From Hybos culiciformis (lineage: Eukaryota > Arthropoda > Insecta > Diptera > Hybotidae): 64,000 nt of DNA. Shown in pieces: positions 50,554 through 61,205 of the stretch. Location: the NCBI GenBank assembly GCA_964007475.1, contig OZ023275.1, positions 24,575,052 through 24,639,051 of the forward strand, given 5' to 3'. The notes below the pieces were generated by a model. It saw only the letters and a program-made list of their open reading frames with translations, was not told the DNA's origin and did no database searches. Positions within the stretch are counted from its first letter, which is position 1, and each line of letters starts with the position of its first letter. A program made the translations under genes and the position numbers.

Positions 50554-52625
50554 TTTTTTTTTTTTTTTTTTTTATTAAAGTTACCAAATCACTAGGTGGG
50601 ATACCTTTTATACTAAAGAAGTATGGATTTGGTAATGAGGACAGGAAATTTAGACGGGATTAAAAAGTGGGACAGTTAGTAGGTAATCGTTTACACTTTT
50701 CTTAAAACGGCGCAAGTCGTAGATTAAGCGTCCACCAGCTGTCGGGAACAACTTTAATGGGAGAGCATTCCACATTCTCGAGGTGCGAATTGAAAACGAA
50801 TCTCCGAAGCTCGTTCTATCACATCTGGGAATTTTTACTAAATATGGGTGTGAAGTTGAAGTTGAGGAAGTAGGGCTTTTACTTCCAGGGAACACGTATC
50901 CATTCCAACAAGGTATTTATAAAAAATGGAAAGTGAACCTACATCACGAAGGTGGTTGAGTGATGTTAATAAGCTGGTGGTTTGGTGATTATTTATCAAT
51001 CTAATAGCCCTTCTCTGAACTTTGTCCAGGTATTCAAGATGAGTTTTGGGAGCACCAGCCCATATATGCGAATTGTATTCTAATTTTGGTCGTATGTAGG
51101 ATTTGTAAATGTTTAAGAGATCAGAGGGGGAAAAGTATTGTTTACATCTTTTTAGAAAACCAAGACATTTCGCTGCGTTTTTTGCCGTTTCGAAAATATG
51201 AATTTTCCAGCTTAAATCGCAAGTTATTTTCGAACCTAAAATGTCAAGGCTTCCAGATTTGGCAATACTTTCTCCTTGAAAGGAAAATTGGGGATCGAAA
51301 GTTGACAGCTTTCTAGAAATTAGACAGCATTGGGTTTTGGATACGTTGAACTCAACTCTGTTGAGAAGACCCCATTGTGCAATTTTTGAAAGGTCGTGAT
51401 TTATGCTACTTTGCAAGAAGTTTCGTTTCGTAGTAACAGCATTTGAGGATGCTGATTTTCTATTAATAAAATCGTAGCTTGCTACCAAATTACTGTCATC
51501 GGCGAAGCTGTGGATGGGGTTTAGAGTAGATTGCAGAAGATCATTAATGAAAATTAAAAAGAGGGTTGGTGAGAGAACGCACCCTTGGGGTGCACCGGAG
51601 TTGATATTGAATATTTGTGACTGGTACCCATCCACAACAGCACGAATAGAACGGCCAGACAAAAAATTGCTGATCCAATCGACAAAGGCTGATCCAAGAC
51701 CCATTGATTTCACTTTAGAAATCAGGGCCGAGTGCCACACTCGATCAAAAGCCTTAGCTATATCCAAAGCAACAACACAATCCTCACCGGAGTTGTAAAG
51801 ACTGGTGTTGAGCTTGTCGGACAAATATGTCATTAGATCACCAGTCGATCTATTCGAGCGAAAACCATATTGCTGGCCACTTAGTAGTTTATTGCTTTCA
51901 AGGTATTTTTTAACTTTATTATTAATGAGAGATTCCATTACTTTGGAGAGAATAGAAGTAAGCGCAATAGGCCTGTAGTTTGAGGGATCGCATTTATCGC
52001 CTTTTTTTGGAATAGGCTGAACATACACAACTTTCCACTTGGTGGGGTAAATGCTAAGTGAATATGAAAGATAGAAAAGGTTGCGCAGAGGTTTAGCTAG
52101 AACAGAGGCAGTATGTTTAAGGACCACAGCCGGAATACCATCGGGGCCAGTTGACTTTTTCACATTCAGATTTTTTAGAGCTTTCAAAACAGCACGCTGC
52201 CTAAAGTAAACTCTTCCAAAAGAAGAGTTTACAGTTGGCAAAACAGGTGGAACTTGAGCTGAAGCTGCGAGTGTTGAGTTTTGACTAAAAAGTTTAGCAA
52301 ACAAATTAGCCTTCCCAACCGAATCTGATATGATCCGGTCACCATCTACAGGGGGAGGAAAAGATGAAGGCGAACAAAAGTTTTGTTTTACACGTTTAGC
52401 GAAGCTCCAAAAGCTTCTGCTATTTTTAGGAAGGTTTAATATTTCTTGACGCTTCCTCTGGATATACAAAACCTTCTGTTGGCGACAAATTCTACTACAT
52501 CTGTTCCTGACTTCGCGCCAGTGCTTCAGTGAACTTAAAGAATTGTTATGTTTATACTCACGAAAAGCATTATCCCTATCTGCTATGGCCCTTACACAGG
52601 TGTCATTGAACCACGGAATATGTGT
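50554..52625 (-). mobile_element. 5'-truncated non-LTR retrotransposon, unit 1
   Basis: On the minus strand the element ends in AATAAA followed by a poly(A) tract (plus-strand T run at 50,554-50,573). It begins near 52,625 in the linker between endonuclease and reverse transcriptase (IPWFND...), so ORF1 and the endonuclease are missing. The reverse transcriptase type and its C-terminal region suggest the Jockey/CR1 group. Confidence 0.88.
50650..52620 (-). pseudogene. reverse transcriptase of a Jockey/CR1-like LINE, unit 1
   Basis: The frame is open from about 52,620 to 50,838. It includes the linker IPWFND, RT motifs KSTGPDGIP, IPKKGDKCDPSNYRPIALTS, QYGFRSNRST, ALDIAKAFDRVWH, GAPQGCVLSPTLF and the catalytic FADD, then the C-terminal LEYNSHIW and VQRRAIRLI. 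A 31-bp deletion (compared with unit 2, at about 50,858) shifts the frame. The last ~65 codons (SRMWNALPLKLFP...) continue in another frame from about 50,895 to 50,650. The RT core is intact, but there is no endonuclease or RNA-binding ORF, so it is not autonomous. Confidence 0.88.
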
Positions 52626-53126
52626 GAAGATATTAAATTAATTATTATACATTTCTGCATAATAATGTTTATAAACACCTATTTTAGAACTCTAATTAAT
52701 TTGAAAAGAAGTAATTTTAAGATAATAGCAACAGAACAGACAATAAGACGCCACTGTAAAACAAAAAAACACAAGAGCTGTCATGGGACACCCGATTGGA
52801 ACGTAGTAAATTTGATAGAATTTTTGATTTTTATTTTATAAATTTGATTGAATGTGTAGGTACTATTCTTTTTGTTTTATTTCCATTAATTATTAAAAAT
52901 TTAAAAAAATATTAAAAAGAATAGCACGAACGGATTTCTTTAATGTATCATTAGATTATAAGAAAATAAGTTTGGAAACGCTATTTTAGTTTTTTTTTGT
53001 ATGAAAAAATCCAGTTTCTAATTTAGTTCTTATATTTCATTCGTACGACGGTGTATGCCTAATGAATCTGTATGCATTTTAATAAATTTACATTGTACCA
53101 TAATAAAGTCAAGTACTGTTTTGCAC
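52626..53126. other. flank of the LINE and start of the spacer
   Basis: Sequence to 52,806 is shared with unit 2 directly. From 52,807 it matches the segment starting at 63,926. No gene is recognised; the short plus-strand frame over 52,548-52,841 crosses the LINE end and is not gene-like. Confidence 0.45.
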
Positions 53127-53129
53127 TAA

Positions 53130-53710
53130 AGGCCGGTATTCAACTGAAGATAAAGTACAAGATAAATTTTATCTTGAAAAGGAACATTATTAAGTGAGAT
53201 AAAAATTTACACATGACTTTCTGACTTATGTACTTGACACTTGACATTATTTTCGTTTTAATCTTCAACTCCATCTTCCAAAAAATCCGCCTAAAAAAAT
53301 ATATTTTGATAAAAACTATCTAAACAATTTTATTTTTAATTTACTTACCTCCCAACTTTCATCCATTTTATTTAATTAATTTTTTATTGGTAAATATTAT
53401 AGAAATTATTTTAGTTTTCTGATTTTTGATGAAAAACAAACTTTAAACAACAAACAACAAACGTCAAATTCTTTTTACACGACCTAATGTCAAAATTTAT
53501 CTTGAAAAAAATGTTCAAAACATTCTTTGCAAGATAAATTTTTGAAATAAAATTTATTTGAGTGAAAATATTTTCATACAATTTTTACTCAGATAAATTT
53601 CCATTTATCTTCAGTTGGGTACCGATAAATTAAATTCACTCAACTAAAATTTATCTCAGATAAAATTTTATATGAAAAAGTTGATTTTATCTCCAGTTGA
53701 ATACCGGCCT
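53130..53710. mobile_element. Harbinger-like MITE
   Basis: Terminal inverted repeats of 25 bp with one mismatch, beginning AGGCCGGTATTCAACTG, flanked by a TAA duplication (53,127-53,129 and 53,711-53,713). A 3-bp TWA duplication is typical of PIF/Harbinger elements. Body of 581 bp with recurrent AGATAAA/TTTATCT motifs and no coding content. Confidence 0.88.
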
Positions 53711-54268
53711 TAAGCGACAAGACAACAAATAGCGAAACAAATAAAAACTACATCACCGTACACACATTCCCTCGCAGCTGTTTTGATTTTTTTTTATGTA
53801 CACTATCATTTTGTTTTTTTAACATATGTTTAGCAACACTTTTCTGTTGAAATTTCCAGCAAATTTTACCACAAGAGCGTCTGATGGAACTACGTTCCAA
53901 AAATTATCTACTAAAAAAAATGCCTCAAACATGGCAATGTATACAGGAGGTTGTTATATATTTTGATTCTACAATCGTTTCGAATAATGAATGATAAATG
54001 GAACCACTTAATCTTTAAACATTATATTATGGTTTATTTTATGAACAGAATTAGAGATCCAAATAGCACTCATCTGAATGTGGTTTTATTTCGTTAGGAT
54101 TAATAGAATTGGAATATCGCACAAAATAAGTAATTCAGTTCAATTCAATCATTTATCAACGATTCTATTGTAAAGAAAATTAACTTAGCTTTTCTCATCG
54201 TTTTCATCGTTTAGCGCAGCTCTTATCAGTGTAATCATTTTCTTCACTAGCCACGCTAATATCGCAGC

Positions 54269-54965
54269 CACGGTTGCCAGGTATCCCGATTTCGGCGGGA
54301 ATTTCCCGATATTAAAACTCTTTTCACGATTCCCGATATACAATCATCATTCCCGATTTACCACAAATAATTGAATTTTTCATCAAAAATTATTATTTTT
54401 TTTATTTTTAAACTGCAAAGCTTTGGTTTTAACTTATTTCAAGATTTTTAATTTTTGTTATAATTTGTGATAAAATTTGTGTTAGTTTGAATTACATGAA
54501 AATTGCGAGCAATTAAAGCAAACACTAGTTTTACTTGTTTTAATGGTCTCAACAAATTTTTTTTTTCGTTCTTATTGTTTATGTTTTTTTATACGAATTA
54601 GTTTCGTTTAAAACATTTTATTTAATTAACTATGAATTTTTTTTTTTGTCATAAACACAGGAGCGGATTTACGAATATGCCGTCCCCAGGCACTTTTTGA
54701 GAATTTTAGAGTTATTTGAATTTAAATAACAAAAAAAAAATTGTGTTCGTTAATGAGCTCAATTTGCTTTTTAATTTAAATTCTTTCAATTATGATCGAA
54801 GGTAAGTTTTAATTCTATTCAAAGAAGAAAGCGAGCTTTCAGCAGAACAATGTGTTAGTGACAGATAAATTCTCAAGATTATTTCTACATTTCCAAATAT
54901 GTTCTAAACACAAATTTTTTTTTTATAAATTCCCGATATATCATTTAGGAAAACTGGCAACCCTG
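54269..54965. mobile_element. hAT element present only in unit 2 (CAGGGTTGCCAG)
   Basis: Ends CACGGTTGCCAG and (reverse complement) CAGGGTTGCCAG, with an exact 8-bp duplication ATCGCAGC (54,261-54,268 and 54,966-54,973). Unit 1 has the matching empty site near 45,220. TCCCGAT motifs recur near both ends. No transposase relic is recognised. Confidence 0.95.
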
Positions 54966-55127
54966 ATCGCAGCGCTTATTGTTTTTTGTAGCTCCAACAT
55001 TATTTAAATCGGTAAAATATTAGAATATTATAATAACTAAAAAAACACGTTTCATTTATCTTAAAATATATATAATACCTTACATAAATTGACAAAATTA
55101 AAATGAACATAAAATATTTTTTTATCT

Positions 55128-57059
55128 TCATATCTTCTCTTCATTCTCTTGTTGCAGGTTTTTGTTTTGTTTCCATAAAGAAAATACACAGATCCAAATA
55201 TATATATTTAAATCTTAAGAAATGAAATGAAATCATTAAAATATATATTGTATTTACTAAAATGTAATTGAATATATTTAGATGCTTTTTATTGAAGTTG
55301 ATTTTGTCATGGTGTCACGCAAGAAACGACGATATATCATGGAGAGAGAAAGAGTACTTTTTTTTATTCAAGCAATAAATATTTAATACAATATCATTTA
55401 TTTTTTTTAATTTTCCCCGTGATTAAAATTTAATTTTCCCCAACATTATTTAGTAGCTTTAAGAGCCCTCCACTTGAAATTCTGTTTTCTATTTCTGTTT
55501 TCTATTTTTGCAGTTTTTTTTGTTTTATTTTACAGAAAATAAACGGCCGTGAAAAATGCGACAAAAATTGTACGAAAAACACCTCTACCAGAAAATCACA
55601 AAACTATATTTGAATTTGATTTCTGTGCAGAAACTGTAATTTATCAAAAAAATTAAAAATTTCTTAGAAATAAATGAAATTAATTAAAAATTGTTTAGGA
55701 AATTAAAGAAATTCAAAATTTCACGTCACCAGCCTTGGAGAGTGGTATTTTAGCTTTATTTCTGCGTTTGAGATTTTTTATTATCTTTTTCCTTTACTTC
55801 AGAAACCAAGCAAATATGTTCAAGTTTTTTAAAGGCTCATTTGGGCCAAAAAACTCAAAATATAAAAAATCCGACTCACCTACCCTGGAGCCAGTTATAT
55901 ACTCTCTAATATATCAAAAAATCACTTCAGTCTAGATTGTAGTAACCCTACAATCAAAGTCAAACTAAGACCAATTTTTTGCAATTTTTCACAATGAGGG
56001 CTCTTAATCGAATGAAAAATGAAATCAATATCAATCCGGCGGCGGACTGTTTAATAAAAATTAACCAATTGTTATCAGAGATATTTGGTTAATTAATTTC
56101 AAATTTATACTTCAATTGATAAAACATAATAAATGAATTTAAAAATTTCATTAATAATGAAATCTGATTTTCTGTGATGTGGAAATAACACGTTTTTAAT
56201 ATATTTATTTATCCGTCTTAAGGCTTCATTAAGACGGACGTCCATCTCATACAAAATTAACACACACGATGAATTGAGTTTACTGTAGTCTTATTGACCT
56301 GTATATTTTGTTAGAAAATTTTAAATAAAAAAAGCCACTTAAATGAATATGCTTACCAAGATCTAAGAAACATATAAGAATACCAATGTTCAGGCTCACT
56401 CCGATATAGCTGAATAAAAAACTTGTAAGCTCGTATGCGAAAAAGAGTATATATTTAAAAAAAAAATCGATGGGCAAATACACCAACCAGGCCATAATAA
56501 GAATGTTTTTGGACTGAAACAAAAATTATATTAGAAAGTAATGCAAAAATGTTTGTAAAATTTATGCAATATGATAATTATGTTCACAAAATTATATATA
56601 TATCGGCCGTAATGTAGTATTTTCATAATAACGGTTGATGTGCTCACGGTTCATGGTTTTTCGCGTATAACAGCGCCACTTGGAGGTTTCAAACCTGATC
56701 TAAAACCTAAGTGCGGCCCTTAATAATATATGTTTGAAATTTAGAAACATTTAATCAAATGGGTTTCCTTACAAGGGACACATATATATCTTAATCATCA
56801 ATTTTATAAATGTATATTAAGATGTAATTGTACATTTTGAAATATAAATGAATCATACCATCACCGCTCCAATCAATAAGCATTTCCAAAAAATAAGTAC
56901 TATTACCACTTGAACCAAATATATTATATCAAATGGAGTATTATCATCAAATTCTATTGAAAAGCAAATTATATCTACAAAATAAAAAATAATATAAATG
57001 GTTGCGACATATATAGCGCCTCGTCTTAGTTCAATAGTACAGCAACACTTTTTCAACAT
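55128..57059 (-). CDS. small four-transmembrane protein, copy B (147 aa, three exons)
   Basis: Coding exons 56,859-57,059; 56,357-56,513; 55,128-55,213, with the same splice sites and phases as copy A and an intact 147-residue frame. It differs from copy A at nine residues: I28V, N33F, K36E, I37F, F60C, H96L, R97T, I99F and R105G. Six of these lie in or beside the two loops between hydrophobic segments 1-2 and 3-4, which are extracellular if the N-terminal KKCCC is cytosolic. No synonymous difference is seen. The ATG is 174 bp from an 889-bp insertion that separates it from the upstream sequence used by copy A, so its expression may differ. A MITE lies in intron 2. Function unknown; a DUF4728-like fold is my best guess. 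Confidence 0.75.
55463..56003. mobile_element. GAGCCCTC MITE, copy 3 (intronic)
   Basis: Tandem-unit counterpart of the element at 45,717, inside intron 2 of four-TM copy B, with TTAA on both sides (55,459-55,462 and 56,004-56,007). Confidence 0.85.
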
Positions 57060-57232
57060 TTTCCGAGATTTGTATTTGCAGTGATACGGAATTAGGAAAT
57101 AAATATTATTTAAAAAATTATGATTCTGATTAAGATTTAATTTTGAAATTTTTTTTATGAATTTGTTGTTGTTTTCAATTTGAAGTAATAACGTTACAAA
57201 CAAAGGCACAGTACGTTAAAAAAAAGTAATGA

Positions 57233-58121
57233 TGGCTAATTCCATCGTGTATTACAGCATATTTACATGGTAATACACGGCTTTGAACTGGTATTAAAAG
57301 TTCAAACAAATCGTTTTTTAATTTCCTTTAATGGATTATAATAAGTAAGGTTTTGTGGAATGAAGTACTGAAGTTAAAAAAGTTAGCTTTGATAAAAAAT
57401 TTCAAATAACACACAATCAAATGATTCGTGTATTACAGCATAAAAAAAGCCTTTGAATTTCTAATATTTTTTTCAAAACAAAATTTCTCTTCTGTCTTAA
57501 AACTTTTTATAAATGAGTTTTTGATTATATAACAAAAGACAGGAGAACTGTCAATATGCCATAAATATGTTTTTGATGGGACAATTTTTCAATTAACAAA
57601 TGATCAAAACAACGGATAAAGTTTCGTGTATTACAGCATATCAACTTTCGTGTATTACTTTTAATTGTAAATTTTTCAGCGTTCAATGAAAACACAGAAC
57701 TTCTAATTATCAGAACTAATTTAACAAAATATCAGCATGAAGCTATTGTTAAATTAAACTCTTTGAAAGGATTAAAGAAATAAAATTTTCGACATTAGAG
57801 TAAAAGATAATGTTGTTGAAAAAAAAGTATTAATTCACCACTTTATTAATTAAAAAATGTCAAAATAGATAACGGCTAATATTATACCGTATGTTTTCGT
57901 TTTGTGTTGCTTAGAAGTTACGTCATATTTTTAGTACCAGTTAGAGGTTGCCAGTACATCAAATTTAAAAAGCTTAAAATTTGAAAATAATCGAAATTGT
58001 TAAAAAAAAAATTTAAGATTAATCAACTTTGATTACTTAAGATTCATAATTACTATTAAATGAATCAAAATAGTGATTAAAAATTTTTAGCTTTTTTCGT
58101 TTTCTGTTATGAAATTAGCCA
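57233..58121. mobile_element. 889-bp insertion with CGTGTATTAC repeats, unit 2 only
   Basis: Inverted ends TGGCTAATT and AATTAGCCA. Comparison with the empty site in unit 1 (near 47,487) shows GA duplicated on both sides. CGTGTATTACAGCAT occurs at 57,246, 57,427 and 57,625, a shorter CGTGTATTAC at 57,649, and an inverted copy at 57,271-57,281. All lie in the half nearer the four-TM gene. No coding capacity. The superfamily is unclear because a 2-bp GA duplication is unusual. Confidence 0.82.
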
Positions 58122-59005
58122 GATATAGAAATTAGTGTTTACACATCATACTATATAAAAAGATCCAGTTTCCTGTATTTTTGTAGTAGTTTTTTGGGCA
58201 CGTCGCGTCGGTTTCAAAATAAATGATAAGAACAGAGTTCCTACAAAATGAAAATGTGTTGTTATGAATAAATAATTTATGAATTATATTATTGTGTATA
58301 ACTACAAACTTTAATTGTGAGAAAAAACTATTCCTAACTATAATTTTGAATTTTTATTTCTAATTTACTGAAAACAAAACGATTGAAAATTTATTAACCT
58401 TGACTTTTAAACTTCTACACAGACCGACTGACATCATAATTTCCTCAAACAGAAAAAATTATTATTGTTATTAAAATAATAATCAGATGAGTGAAAAACT
58501 CTTTATAACTAATTCTATAATAATTTTTCTTATGAAAAACTACTATTTACAAATAAAATTATAAATTTTTTTTTACACCATATAGGGTGGAGCATTTTTA
58601 TTTTTTCACGCGAAAAAGTTTTAATCTGAAAGACGTGAAAAGTAAACATATATTTAACAAAGTTGAAATTCTCATATACATTCATCCAAAAATAATTTAA
58701 CCAAGTTATGAGAACCAATTAGCGCAATAAAATCTTTAATTATATATTATTATTCAAATCAACAGAAAGAGGAAGAAAAAAACTTTTATTTATTAAAATT
58801 CAACGAAAAATATAATCAGGCACATTTTAAACATGACACTATATATTTAATATTCTTCAAAGTTTAGGAAAGAACCTTTATTTATACCTAAGTACATTTA
58901 AACCTAGGCAAAAAAACAATCGCATACAGAATATATTGGTCAATATTTCTGTCAAATAATAAATATAAATTCCAAAATTCACACTATTTTAATTCATGAT
59001 ACATC
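58122..59005. other. spacer in unit 2
   Basis: Counterpart of 47,488-48,369. No gene is seen. Confidence 0.45.
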
Positions 59006-59528
59006 CTGTACATCAGTATTTCTCAAACGAAAGGCTTGCAAGGGAGCTGCGAAGCTCTTGCAAGGGGTTATAAAAATTTTACTAATTAAGATACTTTCTT
59101 GAACTATAAATACATTTTTATGCGATGATATAAATTTATGCTTAAATGAGTTTCTTACAAATAATAAAATATAAATTTCAGCTTCAATTAAAAATGAAGA
59201 CAATTTTTTGCTAAATATTTTCCAAATTTAGACGAGGATCATTATCATGTCTGGGTCAGAATGCCTTTTTCACAGACATTAAAATACGATCATATTGCTT
59301 GGGCCGCTCGAGAGGAATATAAAATCAGGAATATAAAATATAAAATCAGACAATTGCCTTAAGGTAGAGTTTGAAGAAAAAAGTCTTTCAGAATTTTGGA
59401 TAAGACAGGAAAAAGTTTCTTCTATCGCAAAAGAAGCATTGTTGGATTTAATCCCTTTTTCGACAACGTATCTATGTGAAACAGCATTTTCTTAATTATT
59501 AGTTTTAAAAAATAAACATAGATCCTGC

Positions 59529-60254
59529 TAGGGATTGCATATTCTCAATTCGAAATTCGAGAATTCCGGAATTCTTTTTCATAAATATAGTTTCGAATCC
59601 CGAAAATTTCCCAGCGAATTCCGAAATTAAAATTTATTTTTTCGTGTTCTCTCCAACTTTTAAATAGTGTTTTCGTTTCTGTACATATTAATATTCTACA
59701 TTCTAATTCTATAAAAATTAAATCTGAAATTAAATTCTTTGAAGAGAACGGCGTTTGTGGCAAAATATTAGAGTCCGTCTACTCATTTTTGATTTTGATT
59801 CCGCCATCGAGCGTTGAGTCTGAGCGATCCTTCTCAAATGCGGGTAACTTTTGTACAAAAGTTCGTTCGAGATTTGGAGACGCAGCTTTAAATGATCTCT
59901 GCTTCCTCAAAGCATCTTTTAGGCAAATAAAACAATATTGTATATTTTTTATTATTATATGATATGCCAAATTAGAATGTTTCTGTACTAATTGAATTTG
60001 TGAACAATAATTTTATGTTTATATTTCATTTTAAATACTATAGTTTTAACTATTATTGTTATGTAATAATTGAATTCGGTATAATTTTACACTATGTTCC
60101 ATTTTTATTTTTAAAAAAAGTATTTTTTATGCAATAAATTACAATGAATTATCTCAAATAAGTTATTTTTATTATTTGTATAGACATAAAAAAAATTAAA
60201 AATATTTCGGAATTGCCCCGATTTTTTTATTTTCGTCAAAATTTGCAATCCCTA
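59529..60254. mobile_element. nested hAT element (TAGGGATTGCA), unit 2
   Basis: Counterpart of 48,893-49,618 with the same 8-bp GATCCTGC duplication (59,521-59,528 and 60,255-60,262). It carries the transposase C-terminal fragment at 59,729-59,962 (plus), in which the ATG found in unit 1 is ATT. Confidence 0.92.
59729..59962 (+). pseudogene. hAT transposase C-terminal dimerisation domain fragment, unit 2
   Basis: Same conserved SSVESERSFSNAGNF and LNDLCFLKASF segments as in unit 1, but with the initiating ATG lost. The catalytic portion is missing in both. Confidence 0.8.
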
Positions 60255-60604
60255 GATCCTGCCTTTCAACTAATGGTTTGGAACAAAATCGTCGGATTGG
60301 AATTTTCGATAGAACAGAGCATATTGATTATTTGTGTAAAAATATTCAAGCGCATCCGTCGCATTGAATTTATTAATATGATTATTATTTTTCGTTTTAA
60401 TTATTATTTTTGATTATTATATTATTATTTAAAAATTTTTATATTTGATTTTTGTTTTAAATTCATTTTATTTTTAATAAAAATACTTTTTAAAATGAAT
60501 ACTAAATGATGTTTTATTTCGAATATTTTTTGGGGAGCCGCGTTATTTTTTTTTTAGTTTAGGGAGCCCCGACATGAAAAAGTTTGAGAAGCAATGCTGT
60601 ACAA

Positions 60605-61205
60605 ATTTTAATTCATAAAAAAATAATTTTTATTAAATTCACTTTCAATCAGCAGAAAAGTCTTAAAAAAATTGGGTGAAATTAGCTCGTTTTTTAGTTG
60701 ATATTTTAAACACGGATTGTTATGGAGAAATATCTCATTAGAAGTAATTTTACAACAAAGTTTTTCAATCAACAATGAAAGATAAAAATTTTAAGTATTT
60801 TGTAATTTAATGAACATAATAAATATAAAAATTTCTAATATACAGAAATGTACTGTACCTACATATCATAATTATATAAAATTTACGAAAATTCATCATA
60901 CAAATTATTGTATTAATAGGTCAGGATTAGAAAAGTTTAAAAATCGTTAGACCCCGATTGTTTTCAAAGATTTATATGTGATATTTATGGAACCAAAAAA
61001 TGTGTTCAGTGGCCGATTGCGATTGCGACCAATGTATCCTTAAAGTTAATTATCTAAAACGAAATGTTCAAAACGACTCCCAATACTTTATTTATGAGGT
61101 ATTGTTCAATATTTTTTTTTTGCAGATTTTCATGGAAAATTCATCCGACGACAAATTCAGCATAAATTCTATTCAATTTATTTAAAAAAAAATTGTCTTT
61201 TTAAA
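60605..61205. other. spacer in unit 2
   Basis: Counterpart of 49,969-50,553. No gene is seen. Confidence 0.45.

Larger units (their letters stand above)
44838..53898. repeat. large tandem duplication, unit 1
   Basis: The segment from about 44,838 to 52,806 is repeated in the same order and orientation from 53,899 to 63,483. The intervening stretch 52,807-53,898 reappears from 63,926 to the window end, so the whole 9-kb unit is tandemly repeated. Most non-coding parts differ at well under 1% of positions by eye; 44,838-45,280 is more diverged. Contents: four-TM gene, MITE, hAT-in-hAT composite, non-LTR element, Harbinger-like MITE. Confidence 0.92.
59014..60596. mobile_element. hAT (Charlie/ZBED-like) element with nested hAT, unit 2
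   Basis: Exact-length counterpart (1,583 bp) of 48,378-49,960 with the same ends, CTGTACA(T/A) flanks and nested element. The transposase relic with TTYLCE is at 59,373-59,528. Confidence 0.82.

Noticed and set aside
51086..51798. Plus-strand open frames across the LINE in unit 1, and their counterparts in unit 2.
   Set aside because: They are antisense shadows of the reverse transcriptase frame on the minus strand.
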